DNA of 64,000 nucleotides from CAVUAF01 sp963739375 (lineage in GTDB: Bacteria; Acidobacteriota; Terriglobia; Terriglobales; Acidobacteriaceae). The stretch covers positions 1 to 64,000 of the forward strand of contig CAVUAF010000015.1 in NCBI GenBank assembly GCA_963739375.1, read 5' to 3'. The first letter of the stretch is position 1; each line of letters begins with the position of its first letter. Shown here in pieces: positions 8,630 through 18,635 of the stretch. A model generated the notes under the pieces. It worked only from the letters and a program-made list of their open reading frames with translations, was not told the DNA's origin and did not search any database. A program made the translations under genes and the position numbers.

Positions 8630-9480
8630 ACCCGTAATCGACAGCGGCCGGGCAACCGACCCGATGCTGCCGCATCCCTACCGCATCGCGCAGGTGCGGA
8701 ACGAGACGCGCGACACCTTCACGTTTGACCTGGCGCCGGCCAACGGCACGCCGGGAACCTCGTTTGCCCCCGGCCAGTTCAACATGCTGTATGTGTTCGG
8801 CGTGGGGGAGGCGCCCATCTCCATCAGCGGCGATCCCGCGGCCGGCCCCAAGCTGCTCCACACCACGCGGACGGTGGGGACGGTCACGCGCGCGCTGCGG
8901 CGGCTGAAGCGCGGGGACATCATCGGCATGCGCGGGCCTTCGGGACGCACTGGCCGGTGGAAGAAGCGGAGGGGCGCGACCTGGTGATTGTCGCGGGCGG
9001 CATCGGCCTGGCGCCGCTGCGGCCCGTGATTTACCACGCTGTTGGCGCACCGCGAAAAATACGGGCGCATCGTCCTGCTCTACGGCACGCGCACGCCCGA
9101 GGACATCCTGTATCGCCGGGAGCTGGAGCGCTGGCGCCGCAAGTTCGACCTGGAGGTCCACGTGACGGTGGACCGGGCGACAGCGGGTGGCGCGGGCAAC
9201 GTCGGCGTGGTGCCCACCTTGCTCGGGCGCGCCCCGTTTGATGCGGCCACCGCCGTGGCGCTGGTGTGCGGCCCGGAGGTCATGATGCGTTTCACGGTGA
9301 TGGAGCTGCAGCGGCGCGGCGTCGCGACGGACCGCATCTACCTGTCGATGGAGCGCAACATGAAGTGCGCGGTCGGGCCTCTGCGGCCACTGCCAGTACG
9401 GGCCGGTATTCGTCTGCAAGGACGGGCCGGTGTTTCGTTTCGACCGCATAGGGCCGCTGCTGAGCCAGGCGGAGATCTGA
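8613..9480 (+). CDS. hydG: Group 3b [NiFe] hydrogenase gamma subunit (FAD/NAD(P)-binding), frame broken three times
   Basis: The product is readable only by shifting frame. Frame 1 from ATG 8613 gives the FAD domain (PGQFNMLYVFGVGEAPISIS) to about 8939. A lost base there moves the frame to VEEAEGRDLVIVAGGIGLAP, the NAD(P)-binding loop. An extra base near 9040 restores the first frame (REKYGRIVLLYGTRTPEDIL to ERNMKCAV). One extra base near 9385 is needed to reach the 2Fe-2S segment LCGHCQYGPVF and the end FDRIGPLLSQAEI. All family blocks are present and conserved, so either these are sequencing indels or the gene was disabled very recently. Role: the ferredoxin-reductase-like module that gives the enzyme NAD(P)H coupling. 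Confidence 0.8.
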
Positions 9481-9481
9481 C

Positions 9482-10261
9482 ATGGCGCGACCAAAAAAAC
9501 CGAAGCTGGCAGTATGGAAATTCGCCTCCTGCGACGGCTGCCAGTTGAGTCTGCTGGATTGCGAAGACGAACTGCTGGCGGTGGCCGGCGCGGTAAATTG
9601 CCAATTTCCCGGAGGCGTCGCGCGCGGTGATCAAAGGCCCGTACGACCTTTCGCTGGTGGAAGGCTCGATCACCACGCCGCACGACGCGGAGCGCATCCA
9701 CGCGATCCGGCGCGCCTCGAAGTTCCTGGTGACCATCGGCGCCTGCGCCACCGCGGGCGGCATCCAGGCGCTGCGCAATTTCAAGGACGTGAAGGAATTC
9801 ACTTCCATCGTGTATGCCCGGCCCGACTACATCGAGACGCTGAACAAGTCCACGCCCATCGCCGACCACGTTCCGGTCGATTTCGAGCTGCGCGGCTGCC
9901 CCATCAACAAGGGGCAGCTGGTGGAGGTGCTGAGCGCATTTCTGCACGGGCGGAAGCCGAACACGCCGCCGCACAGCGTGTGCCTGCGAATGCAAGCGGC
10001 GCGGCACGGTGTGCGTGATGGTGGCGCAGGGTATTCCCTGCCTCGGCCCGGTAACGCAGGCGGGCTGCGGCGCGCTCTGCCCGGCCTACGACGCGGGGCT
10101 GCTACGGCTGCTTCGGCCCGAAGGAGACGCCCAACACGGCGTCGCTGAGCGCGGAGTGGAGCCGGCGGGGCGTGAGTCATCCGGAGCTGGTGCGCACCTT
10201 CCGCGGCTTCAATGCCTACGCCGAGCCGTTCCGCAAAGAGAGCGAGGCGCATGAGAGGTAA
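9482..10261 (+). CDS. hydD: Group 3b [NiFe] hydrogenase delta (small) subunit, frame broken three times
   Basis: Starts at ATG 9482 with KFASCDGCQLSLLDCED, which carries the proximal-cluster CxxC. A missing base near 9593 leads to IANFPEASRAVIKGPYDLSL and on through TIGACATAGGIQALRNF and RGCPINKGQLVEVL. Extra bases near 9990 and 10092 must be removed to read CKRRGTVCVMVAQGIPCLGP and the cysteine-rich end, stopping at TAA 10261. All cluster-ligating cysteines appear once the frame is corrected. This subunit carries the FeS wire next to the NiFe site. The stop overlaps the hydA start (ATGAGAGGTAA). Confidence 0.8.
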
Positions 10262-11541
10262 GACGATCAGGGTCGATGGCCTTGGCGCGCGTCGAAGGCG
10301 AAGGCGGGCTGTTGGTAAAAATCAAGGACCGGCGCGTGGCCGAGGTGAAGCTGAACATCTTCGAGCCGCCGCGGTTCTTTGAGGCCTTTCTGCGCGGCCG
10401 GAAGTTCAGCGAGGCCCCGGACATCACCGCGCGCATCTGCGGCATTTGCCCGGTCGCTTACCAGATGAGCGCGTGCCATGCCATGGAGGATGCCGCCGGC
10501 GTCCACGTGGAAGGGCAGTTGCGGGAACTGCGCCGCTTGCTCTACTGCGGCGAGTGGATCGAAAGCCACAGCCTGCACATCCACCTGCTGCATGCCCCGG
10601 ATTTTCTCGGCTACGAAGACGCCATCCGCATGGCCAAGGACCACCCCGAGCCGGTGCTGCGCGGACTGCGCATCAAGAAAGCCGGGAACCGCATTGTCAC
10701 TCTCCTGGGAGGCCGGGAGATCCACCCCATCAACGTGCGGGTGGGCGGGTTTTACCGCGTGCCCAGCAGGCAGGAGCTGGCGACGCTCAGCGACGAGCTG
10801 CAATGGGCGCGCGATGCCTCGCTGGCGACCGTGCGCTGGGTGGCGACGCTGACCTTTCCGGAACTGGAGCGGGATTACGAGTTCGTCGCCCTGCGGCATC
10901 CCCAGGAGTATCCCTTCAACGAAGGGCGGCTGGTATCGAGCCAGGGGCTGGACATCGCGGTCCGGGACTACGAACAGCATTTCGCCGAGGAACACGTGGC
11001 GCATTCGAACGCGCTGCATTCGCTGCACAAGGAGCGTGGCGCATATTGCGTGGGTCCGCTGGCGCGCTACAACCTGAACTTCGACAGGCTCTCGCCGCTG
11101 GCGCAGGAAGCCGCGCGGGCCGCGGGGCTGGGGACGGTGTGCCGCAATCCGTTCCAGAGCATCATCGTGCGCAGCGTGGAAATGCTTTACGCGTGCGACG
11201 AAGCCTTGCGCATCATCGGCCAGTACCAGCCGCCCGAAAAGCCCGCCGTCGCGCTCGAACCCCGCGCCGCCACCGGGTTTGGCTGCACGGAAGCGCCGCG
11301 TGGCATTCTCTTCCATCGCTACCGCCTCGACCACGCGGGCGTCATCCTCGATGCCAAGATCGTTCCCCCCACCTCGCAGAACCTGCGCACCATGGAAGCG
11401 GACCTGGGACAGTTTGTCGAAAGCCACCTCGACGCTCCCCAGGAAAAGCTGAAATGGGAGTGCGAGCAGGCGGTCCGGAATTATGATCCGTGCATCTCGT
11501 GCGCGACGCATTTCCTGAAGCTGCGCATCGAACGGGAATGA
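10251..11541 (+). CDS. hydA: Group 3b [NiFe] hydrogenase alpha (large, catalytic) subunit, one indel near the start
   Basis: ATG 10251 gives MRGKTIRVD, then an extra G near 10275 must be removed to join ALARVEGEGGLLVKI, the classical N-terminus; from there the frame is intact to 11541 (about 429 residues). NiFe ligand motifs are present: RICGICPVAYQMSACHA (L1/L2, about residue 62) and DPCISCATHFLKLRIERE at the C-terminus. The proximal ligand is cysteine, so this is not a NiFeSe enzyme. The nine residues after the His of CATH would be removed by the protease encoded next. Role: reversible H2 oxidation or proton reduction coupled to NAD(P)(H) in the cytoplasm. Confidence 0.92.
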
Positions 11542-12005
11542 CCGGAACTCCTTCGCCCACGGTGGTGATCGGCGTCGGCAACTCCTATTGCCGGGACGAT
11601 GGCGCCGGGATCGCGGTCGCGCAGCGGGTCCGCGAGGCGGCTCCCGCAGGAGTCACCGTCCGGGAAGAAAGCGGAGAAGGCGCGTCGCTGATGGCAGCAT
11701 GGCAGGGCGCCGAGTCCGTGGTCCTGGTGGATGCCGTGAGTTCGGGCGCGCCGCCCGGCACCATCCACCGGTTGGATGCGAACGCGGCGAAGATGCCCGG
11801 CCGGCTGTTCCGCGGCTCGACCCACGCCTTCAGTGTGGCGGAAGCGATCGAGCTGGCGCGCACGCTCAACCAATTGCCGCCAAACTTGCTGGTGTTGGGC
11901 ATCGAAGGGCAGGATTTTTCCGCCGGCGTGGGACTTAGCTCCGAGGTGGAGCAGGCGGCCGCAGCGGTGGCGGCGGAAATTCTCGGGCGACTTCGCCCAG
12001 GTTAG
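11538..12005 (+). CDS. Hydrogenase maturation endopeptidase (HycI/HybD family)
   Basis: 155 residues from ATG 11538, overlapping the hydA stop by 4 bases. The family blocks are present: VVIGVGNSYCRDDGAGIAVA with the GN and DDG nickel-sensing positions, VVLVDAVSSGAPPGTIHRLD and STHAFSVAEAIELA with the conserved His. It cleaves the C-terminal peptide of the large subunit after NiFe insertion. It closes the operon; the other maturation factors (HypA-F) are not in the window. The 140 bp that follow hold the next promoter region. Confidence 0.88.
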   Translation: MTGTPSPTVVIGVGNSYCRDDGAGIAVAQRVREAAPAGVTVREESGEGASLMAAWQGAESVVLVDAVSSGAPPGTIHRLDANAAKMPGRLFRGSTHAFSVAEAIELARTLNQLPPNLLVLGIEGQDFSAGVGLSSEVEQAAAAVAAEILGRLRPG

Positions 12006-12098
12006 CGCCCAAAAGCGGGGCGCGAACCTGGGGCACCTCGCGGTGGCGGCGGAAGTCCTCGCGCGGGTACCCTGAGGCCGTTTTCGCCACATCCCCCA

Positions 12099-12112
12099 GT
12101 GACCCCGGTCAC
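12099..12112. promoter_or_regulatory. CRP/FNR-like palindrome ahead of the purine operon
   Basis: GTGACCCCGGTCAC is a perfect palindrome with the same GTGA-N6-TCAC geometry as the copies upstream of the hydrogenase operon. It lies 34 bp before the first gene of the purine-type operon. The position close to the start codon would suit either repression or a very short leader. Confidence 0.45.
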
Positions 12113-12146
12113 GGTGCGCCCGGAGTCAATGTTCTAATAGCAATAG

Positions 12147-13394
12147 ATGGTGAGTTTTGTCCGAGGCCTGAAGTGTGTCTTTTGCGGCGCGGGGTATTCC
12201 ACCCGTGTGCCTTACACGTGTCCGCGGTGCGGCCTCACCGGGACCCTGGACGTGGAATACGACTACGCCGCCATCCGCGGCCGGCTCACGCGGCGCACAC
12301 TTGCCGCCCGTCGCGAGACGTGTCACTGGCGGTATCAGGAACTCCTTCCCGTGCGGCCCTCGGCGGCGTGGTCGCGGCTCAACGTGGGCGGGACGCCGCT
12401 CCTGGAAGCGCCGGCGCTGGCCCGCCACCTGGGGGTGCGCCGTCTTCTGCTCAAGGACGAGGGACGCAACCCGACCGGCTCGCTGAAGGACCGCGCCAGC
12501 GCAGTGGGGGTGCTCAAGGCGCTGGAAAAGCGGCAGCGCATCATCGCCTGCGCCAGCACCGGGAATGCCGCCTCGTCGCTCGCCGGGATGGCGGCGGCGG
12601 TGGGCTTGCGCAGCGTGATCTTCGTCCCGCAACGTGCGCCCGAACCCAAGGTGACGCAGTTGCTGATCTTCGGCGCCACCGTGCTGCGCGTGCAGGGGTC
12701 GTACGAACAGGCCTTCCAGCTGTGCCAGGAAAGCTGCGGACGCTGGGGCTGGTACAACCGCAACTCCGCCATCAATCCGTATCTGCTGGAAGGCAAGAAG
12801 ACAGTCGGGCTCGAGATTGCCGAACAACTGGCGTGGCAGCCGCCGGACTGGGTGGCCATGTCGGTGGGCGACGGATGCTCCATCGCGGGAGCGGGGAAGG
12901 CGTTCCGGGAACTCAAGCTCCTCGGCCTCATTGCGCACACCCCGCGCATGCTGGGAGTGCAGGCCGCGGGCGCCGCACCGATCACGGAAGCGTTCCGGAG
13001 CGGCGCGCCGATGCGCCCGGTACGCGCGGAGACTATCGCCGACAGCATTGCGGTCGGGGTGCCGCGTAACTGGAAGAAAGCGGTGCTGGCGGTGCGCGAG
13101 TCCGACGGAACCATGATCAACGTCGGCGACGACGAGATTCTGGAGGCGATGCGCGACACCGGGCGGCTGAGCGGGATCTTCGCGGAACCCGCGGCGGCGA
13201 CAGCCGTGGCAGGCGTGCGTCGCGCGCGGGCGGAGGGTGTGGTAGGGCAACGCGCGACGGTGGTCGCGGTCATCAGCGGGAGCGGCCTGAAGGACATTCG
13301 CACCGCACAGACGGCCGTCCCGGCCCCCTTCGAGGTGCCGCCGAGCGGAGCCGGGCTGGAGAAGATCCTGGCGGAAAGGGGGCTGCTGCCGTGA
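12147..13394 (+). CDS. Threonine synthase-like PLP enzyme (fold type II)
   Basis: 415 residues. An N-terminal rubredoxin-like zinc knuckle (CVFCGAGYS...CPRCG, residues 10-28) is typical of bacterial threonine synthases. The PLP lysine is in NPTGSLKDRASA (about residue 115) and a Ser/Thr loop in CASTGNAASSLAG. The protein is close to ThrC in length and blocks. Its place at the head of a purine-catabolism operon, overlapping the next gene by 4 bases, argues for a role in that pathway, such as an ammonia-lyase on an amino-acid intermediate, rather than threonine synthesis; this is inference. A CRP-like palindrome precedes it. True threonine synthase remains a possible alternative. Confidence 0.72.
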   Translation: MVSFVRGLKCVFCGAGYSTRVPYTCPRCGLTGTLDVEYDYAAIRGRLTRRTLAARRETCHWRYQELLPVRPSAAWSRLNVGGTPLLEAPALARHLGVRRLLLKDEGRNPTGSLKDRASAVGVLKALEKRQRIIACASTGNAASSLAGMAAAVGLRSVIFVPQRAPEPKVTQLLIFGATVLRVQGSYEQAFQLCQESCGRWGWYNRNSAINPYLLEGKKTVGLEIAEQLAWQPPDWVAMSVGDGCSIAGAGKAFRELKLLGLIAHTPRMLGVQAAGAAPITEAFRSGAPMRPVRAETIADSIAVGVPRNWKKAVLAVRESDGTMINVGDDEILEAMRDTGRLSGIFAEPAAATAVAGVRRARAEGVVGQRATVVAVISGSGLKDIRTAQTAVPAPFEVPPSGAGLEKILAERGLLP

Positions 13395-14806
13395 GCGTGC
13401 CTTCCCCGTCCGTCCGACACAGCCGAACCAAGGCGGCGCCACGTTCGCTCCTGGTGCGCGATATCCACTGCCTGGCCCTGATGGACGATGCCGGGACCTG
13501 CCTGCGCGGCGGCTTCCTCTACGCGGAGGCGGGCGAGATCAAGCAGTGCGGGGTCCGGGTGCCGCGGAACCTCCGGGCGCAGCGCACCGTGGACGGAAGC
13601 ACGTGCGTCGCGGTCCCGGGATTCATCAACACCCACCACCATCTCTGCCAGACGCTGACGCGCGCCTGCCCGGTGGCGGCGAATGCGGAGTTGTTCGCCT
13701 GGCTACGGGCCCTTTATCCGCGGTGGGCGCGGCTGGATGAGGAAGCGGTGTACGTGGCCGCCCTGGTGGGCATGGCGGAGCTGATGCTCTCCGGCTGCAC
13801 GACCACGGCCGACCATCACTACGTCTTTCCCCGCGGCGAGACACGGCTGATCGATGCCGAAATCGAGGCAGCGCGGCGCATCGGCATCCGCTTTCATCCC
13901 ACGCGCGGCAGCATGAGCGTGGGCGAGAGCCGCGGCGGCCTGCCGCCTGATCGCGTGGTGCAGCGGGAGGACGTGATCCTGGCCGACTGCGAGCGGCTCA
14001 TTCGCAAGTATCACGACCCCAGCCCGGGCTCGATGCTGCAGATCGGGCTCGCTCCCTGCTCGCCGTTCTCGGTTTCCGCGGAGCTGATGCGCGACACCGC
14101 GGAACTGGCCGCGCGGCACGGCGTGCGGCTGCATACACACCTGGCCGAGACGCGCGACGAAGAACGCTACTGCCGGCAGCACTTCCGCAAGCGCCCGGTG
14201 GACTTCCTGGAGGACGTGGGCTGGCTGGGCGAGCAGACCTGGATCGCACACGGGGTCCACCTGAACCGCCGCGAGGTCGCCCGCATCGGGCGGGCGCAGG
14301 TGGGGGTAGCGCATTGTCCAACCTCGAACATGCGGTTGGGCTCCGGTCTGGCTCCGGTGCGCGCGTTGCAGCGAGCCGGCGCGCCGGTGGGGCTGGGAGT
14401 GGACGGCAGCGCCTCCAACGACAGCTCCCACATGCTGGCCGAGGTCCGCCAAGCACTGCTGCTGAACCGCCTCCACGGGGGCGCCGCCGCCATCACGGTA
14501 GAGCAGGCGCTCCGCATGGCGACCGTGGAAGGGGCGCGCTGCTTGGGGCGCACCGACCTCGGGACGCTGGCGCCGGGGCAACGCGCCGACATTGCGCTCT
14601 TCGACTTGAACGACGTCGGCTACAGCGGCGCCGAAGACCCGCTGGCGGCTCTGTTGCTCTGCGCTCCTACGCGCGTGCGGACCCTGATCGTCGAGGGCCG
14701 GGTGGTGGTGGATGAAGGCGAGTTGCGCACGCTGGCGCTGGGACCGGTGGTGGCCCGGCACAAGCGGATTGCGACGTACATCACAGCGCCCCGGGCGGCG
14801 CCCTGA
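13391..14806 (+). CDS. Amidohydrolase of the 8-oxoguanine deaminase / hydroxyatrazine hydrolase group
   Basis: 471 residues from a GTG start overlapping the previous stop. Metal-dependent amidohydrolase fold: PGFINTHHHLCQTLTRACP supplies the HxH metal pair (about residue 80), THLAETRDEERYC a further His, VAHCPTSNMRLGSG the catalytic His and VGLGVDGSASNDSS the conserved Asp. The block TTTADHHYVFP and the ELFAWLRALYPRW helix are characteristic of 8-oxoguanine deaminases. It fits hydrolytic deamination of a purine base to feed the molybdenum hydroxylase encoded downstream. The exact substrate (guanine, 8-oxoguanine or another) cannot be told from sequence. Confidence 0.82.
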   Translation: MSVPSPSVRHSRTKAAPRSLLVRDIHCLALMDDAGTCLRGGFLYAEAGEIKQCGVRVPRNLRAQRTVDGSTCVAVPGFINTHHHLCQTLTRACPVAANAELFAWLRALYPRWARLDEEAVYVAALVGMAELMLSGCTTTADHHYVFPRGETRLIDAEIEAARRIGIRFHPTRGSMSVGESRGGLPPDRVVQREDVILADCERLIRKYHDPSPGSMLQIGLAPCSPFSVSAELMRDTAELAARHGVRLHTHLAETRDEERYCRQHFRKRPVDFLEDVGWLGEQTWIAHGVHLNRREVARIGRAQVGVAHCPTSNMRLGSGLAPVRALQRAGAPVGLGVDGSASNDSSHMLAEVRQALLLNRLHGGAAAITVEQALRMATVEGARCLGRTDLGTLAPGQRADIALFDLNDVGYSGAEDPLAALLLCAPTRVRTLIVEGRVVVDEGELRTLALGPVVARHKRIATYITAPRAAP

Positions 14807-14888
14807 TACGGTCGCGGGAGTTTGCGGGTTAGGCCGGGCCAGGACCCCTGGGCCGCGCGGGCAGGAAGCGCGGAGATCGGAGAACACG

Positions 14889-15752
14889 ATGTTCGATCAC
14901 ATACAGGCATTTCGCCAGCCCCGCAGCGTGCAGGAAGCCGTCCGGCTGTTGCACGACCGGCGCGCACATGCACACGCCGTCGCCGGCGGCACCGATCTGG
15001 TGGTGCAGGGGAACCGCGCGATTCGCACGCTGGTCGATTTAAGCCGCCTCGGCCTCGATTACCTCCACAAGGACCGCAAAGAGCTGGTCATCGGGGCGAC
15101 CACCACGATGGCCGCCCTGGAGAGCGCGCCGCAGGTGCAGGCACTGGGCGGCGGCATCCTGGCCAAGGCCGCGGCCGCTTGCGGCTCGATGCAGAACCGC
15201 AACATGGCGACGCTGGGCGGGAACCTGGCGAGCGCCTCTCCCGCCGCCGACACCGCACCCGCGCTGCTGGTGCTCGAGGCGGCGGTGGTGGTGCAAGGGC
15301 TACGCGGGCGACGCCGCCTTCCCCTGCCGGAGTTCTTCTCGGGCGCCCACCAGACCCAATTGAAGGGCGACCTGCTGGTCGAGGTGCGCATTCCCGCTCC
15401 ACCTCCCCATGCCGGCTGGACGTTCCAGAAGCTCGCGCGAACGCAGGCGGACATCGCCATCGTCAACGTCGCCGCGGGTCTGCAGCTCGACCGCTCCGGC
15501 CGCTGCCGCTGGGTACGGATTGCGCTGGGGGCGGTGGCGCCGCAGCCGGTCCGCGCCACCACCGTGGAAAAGCTGCTCACCGGGCAACTCCTGACCCGCA
15601 CGCTGATCGAGCAGGCGGCGGAAATGGCGGCGGCGGACATTCAGCCGATTTCCGATGTTCGCTCCTCCGCGGACTACCGCCGCGCGATGAGCTGCGTGCT
15701 GGTGCGCCGCGCCTTGCTGGAGTGCGCGCAACAAACCGGGAGGCGTTTATGA
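14889..15752 (+). CDS. Molybdenum hydroxylase FAD subunit (CoxM/YgfM type)
   Basis: 287 residues from ATG 14889; the open frame extends upstream but overlaps the deaminase gene, and the chosen start matches the family N-terminus (MFDHIQAFRQPRSVQEAVRLL). The FAD-binding blocks are AVAGGTDLVVQ (about residues 33-43) and the second loop NMATLGGNLASASPAAD (about 104-120). It carries electrons from the FeS clusters of the hydroxylase to FAD and then to NAD or another acceptor. It ends in an ATGA overlap with the fused catalytic gene, so stoichiometric expression is likely. E. coli ygfM is the counterpart. Confidence 0.9.
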   Translation: MFDHIQAFRQPRSVQEAVRLLHDRRAHAHAVAGGTDLVVQGNRAIRTLVDLSRLGLDYLHKDRKELVIGATTTMAALESAPQVQALGGGILAKAAAACGSMQNRNMATLGGNLASASPAADTAPALLVLEAAVVVQGLRGRRRLPLPEFFSGAHQTQLKGDLLVEVRIPAPPPHAGWTFQKLARTQADIAIVNVAAGLQLDRSGRCRWVRIALGAVAPQPVRATTVEKLLTGQLLTRTLIEQAAEMAAADIQPISDVRSSADYRRAMSCVLVRRALLECAQQTGRRL

Positions 15753-18628
15753 AGAACAACCGGCGAAATTATTCCGGCGGGCCGCTTTCCCTGCAGCTCA
15801 CGGTCAACAGCGAGCCGCGTGTCTTCACCGTGGCCGCCGGCGAACTGCTGCTCGACGTGTTGCGCCGCGAAGGCTACTTCGGCGTAAAGCGTGGCTGCGA
15901 AACCGGGGAATGCGGCGCCTGCACGGTGCTGGTCAACGGCCGCGCCATCAACTCCTGCCTGATGTTTGCCCTGCAAGCCGACGGCGCCGCGGTGGTCACC
16001 GTCGAGGGGGTCGCTCACGGCGAGACGCTGGACCGGGTGCAGGAAGCGCTGGTGGATACCGGCGCGGTGCAATGCGGATTCTGCACTCCGGGCATGGTGA
16101 TGAGCGCACAGCAACTGCTGGCGGAGCATCCGCACCCAGCGGAGGGTGAGGTACGCCAGGCGCTGGCGGGGAACCTCTGCCGCTGCACCGGCTATTGCAA
16201 GCCGGTGGAAGCGATCCTGGACGCCGCGCAGCACCGGGCGACAGCCCCGCATCCCACGCCGGCGGCGCAGCGGTTCGCGGTAGTCAGCCACAGCGAGCGC
16301 AAGCTCGATGGCGTCAAGCTGGCGACGGGCCGGCCCGCGTTCACCGACGACGTGCACATCCCCGGCCTGCTCTTCGGCAAAATCCTCCCCAGCCCCCACG
16401 CCCATGCGCGCATCAAGCGCATCGACGTCAGCCAGGCAAAGGCGCTGCCAGGAGTGCGCGCGGTGCTCACTTATAAGGACGTGCCGCGCGTGCCCCACAC
16501 CACCGCCGGACAGGCCTGGCCGGAACCTTCTCCCTACGACACTTTCCTGCTGGACACGAAGGTGAGGTTTGTCGGCGACCGCGTCGCGGCCGTGGCGGCG
16601 GATACGCGGGCGATTGCGGAGGAGGCGCTGCGCCGCATCGAGGTGGAGTACGAGGTGCTGCCGGCGGTGTTCGACCTGGAGCAGGCCTCCGCCCCGGGCG
16701 CTCCCGTCATCCACGACGAGCCCGACGCCCGCGGCATCCACGACGCGCAGCACAACCTCGCAGCCCGCATCCTGAAAGAGCTGGGAGACGTGGAGGAAGG
16801 CTTCCGCCAATCGGACCTGGTGTTGGAGCGCGAGTTCCGCACGCAACGCGTGCAGCATTGCATGCTGGAGCCGCATGTCACCATCACGTGGCTCGACGCG
16901 GACCAGCGGCTCGTGATCCGCACCAGCACGCAGGTTCCCTTCCACGTCCGGCGCCAGGTGGCGATGATCCTGCAACTCCCGGTGCGGCGCGTGCACGTCA
17001 TCAAGCCGCGCATCGGCGGCGGCTTCGGCGGCAAGCAGGAAATGCTCCTGGAAGACATCTGCGGCGCCCTGACGCTGGCCACCGGCCGCCCGGTCAAGAT
17101 GGAATTCACCCGCACCGAGGAGTTCCACATGGCGCGCAGCCGGCATCCACAGGTGCTGCGCATGAAGATGGGGGTGAAGCGCGACGGCACTCTGGTGGCG
17201 TCGCAGATGAAGGTAGTCGCCGCCACCGGAGCGTACGGCAGCCATTCCCTGACGGTGCAGGGGAACACCGGCAGCAAGGTGTTGCCGCTGTATCGCGCCC
17301 CCCACCTGCGCTTTGAATGCGACGTGGTCTACACCAACACGCCGGTTGCGGGCGCGTTTCGCGGCTACGGATGTCCGCAGGGCTTCTTTGCGCAAGAGAG
17401 CCTGATGGACGAGATTGCACACGCGCTGGCGATGGACCCGCTCGCACTGCGGCGCAAGAACATGATCCGCCTGGGCGACACCGACGAACTCTCCGCGCAG
17501 CTCGGCGAAGGACGCAAAGGACTGGCGCGCGTCATCCGCAGTTATGGCCTGGAGGAGTGCCTGCAGCGCGGCGCGGAAGCGATCCGGTGGAACCGCAAGC
17601 CGGCGAAGCCGCGCCCGGCCAGCGCCCATCTGCGGCGCGGGCGGGGCATGGCGTGTTCCATGCAGGGCAGCTCCATCGCCGGCATCGACTGGGCCTCCGC
17701 CCTTATCAAGCTGAACGAGGACGGCTCCTTCAACCTGCAGACGGGCTGCGCCGACGTAGGCGCCGGCGCCGACACGGTGCTGGCGCAAATTGCCGCCGAG
17801 ACGCTCGGCGTCAGCCTGGACCAGATTCTTGTCTGTTCCGGGGACACCGATGCGACCCCCTTCGACGTCGGCGCCTACGCCTCCAGCACCACCATCATCT
17901 CCGGCGGCGCGGTCCTGAAAGCCGCCGAAAAAGTGCGCGCCCAGATCCTGGCGGTGGCGGCGGGCCTGCTCGAAGTCCCCGCCGCAGAGCTCGCCTGCAA
18001 GAACAACCAGGTGGTTGCGACGCGCGGGAAATCCATTCCGCTGGCCGAGGTGGCGCGCCATGCCCTCTACCGCGCCAAGACGCAGATCATGGACAGCGCT
18101 TCACACTTCATCACCGACAGTCCGCCGCCGTTCTGCGCGCAGTTTGCCGAGGTCGAGGTGGACATCGAGACCGGGCAAGTGCGCGTGCTGCACTTCGTGA
18201 CCGCCGTGGACTGTGGCGTGGCCATCCATCCGCGGCTCGCCGCAGGGCAGGCGGAGGGCGCGGTGGCGCAGGGCCTGGGATACGCGCTGATAGAGGAGAT
18301 GGTGTTCGACGCCCAGGGCCGCATGCTCAATCCCAACTTCCTCGACTACAAGATCCTCTCCGCCGCGGACATGCCCGCGATGCAGACCATCCTGGTGGAG
18401 ACCGAGGAGCCGCTGGGACCCTACGGGGCGAAGTCCATCGGCGAGATCGCCATCAACGGCCCGGCGCCCGCCATCGCGAATGCCATCTACGACGCCATTG
18501 GGGTGCGGCTGCGGCAGTTGCCGATGCGGCCGGAAGACGTGCTCCGCGCGCTGCGCGCCCGCCAGGCTGAGGGCGGAGCGCCGACGCCGCGCCGCAAGAA
18601 GTCCCGCGACCTGGTCGCGGCCGATTGA
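15749..18628 (+). CDS. xdhD: Fused 2Fe-2S plus molybdopterin hydroxylase, XdhD-type purine hydroxylase
   Basis: 959 residues, almost the length of E. coli XdhD (956). Residues about 15-165 are the two-cluster FeS domain: CETGECGACTVLVNG and CGFCTPGMVMS ... CRCTGYCKPVEAI. The rest is the molybdenum-cofactor domain, with RIGGGFGGKQEM, VAGAFRGYGCPQGFF and the late loop GPYGAKSIGEIAINGPAPAI with the catalytic Glu. The fusion of the small and large subunits is the XdhD arrangement, linked in E. coli and clostridia to selenium-dependent hypoxanthine/xanthine hydroxylation; the labile selenium is a cofactor, not encoded selenocysteine. It hydroxylates a purine ring and passes electrons to the FAD subunit upstream. 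Confidence 0.9.
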   Translation: MKNNRRNYSGGPLSLQLTVNSEPRVFTVAAGELLLDVLRREGYFGVKRGCETGECGACTVLVNGRAINSCLMFALQADGAAVVTVEGVAHGETLDRVQEALVDTGAVQCGFCTPGMVMSAQQLLAEHPHPAEGEVRQALAGNLCRCTGYCKPVEAILDAAQHRATAPHPTPAAQRFAVVSHSERKLDGVKLATGRPAFTDDVHIPGLLFGKILPSPHAHARIKRIDVSQAKALPGVRAVLTYKDVPRVPHTTAGQAWPEPSPYDTFLLDTKVRFVGDRVAAVAADTRAIAEEALRRIEVEYEVLPAVFDLEQASAPGAPVIHDEPDARGIHDAQHNLAARILKELGDVEEGFRQSDLVLEREFRTQRVQHCMLEPHVTITWLDADQRLVIRTSTQVPFHVRRQVAMILQLPVRRVHVIKPRIGGGFGGKQEMLLEDICGALTLATGRPVKMEFTRTEEFHMARSRHPQVLRMKMGVKRDGTLVASQMKVVAATGAYGSHSLTVQGNTGSKVLPLYRAPHLRFECDVVYTNTPVAGAFRGYGCPQGFFAQESLMDEIAHALAMDPLALRRKNMIRLGDTDELSAQLGEGRKGLARVIRSYGLEECLQRGAEAIRWNRKPAKPRPASAHLRRGRGMACSMQGSSIAGIDWASALIKLNEDGSFNLQTGCADVGAGADTVLAQIAAETLGVSLDQILVCSGDTDATPFDVGAYASSTTIISGGAVLKAAEKVRAQILAVAAGLLEVPAAELACKNNQVVATRGKSIPLAEVARHALYRAKTQIMDSASHFITDSPPPFCAQFAEVEVDIETGQVRVLHFVTAVDCGVAIHPRLAAGQAEGAVAQGLGYALIEEMVFDAQGRMLNPNFLDYKILSAADMPAMQTILVETEEPLGPYGAKSIGEIAINGPAPAIANAIYDAIGVRLRQLPMRPEDVLRALRARQAEGGAPTPRRKKSRDLVAAD

Positions 18629-18635
18629 GGACCGC

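Noticed and set aside
10251..11541. NiFeSe hydrogenase with selenocysteine
   Set aside because: The ligand motif reads DPCISCATH with ordinary Cys codons and no in-frame TGA.
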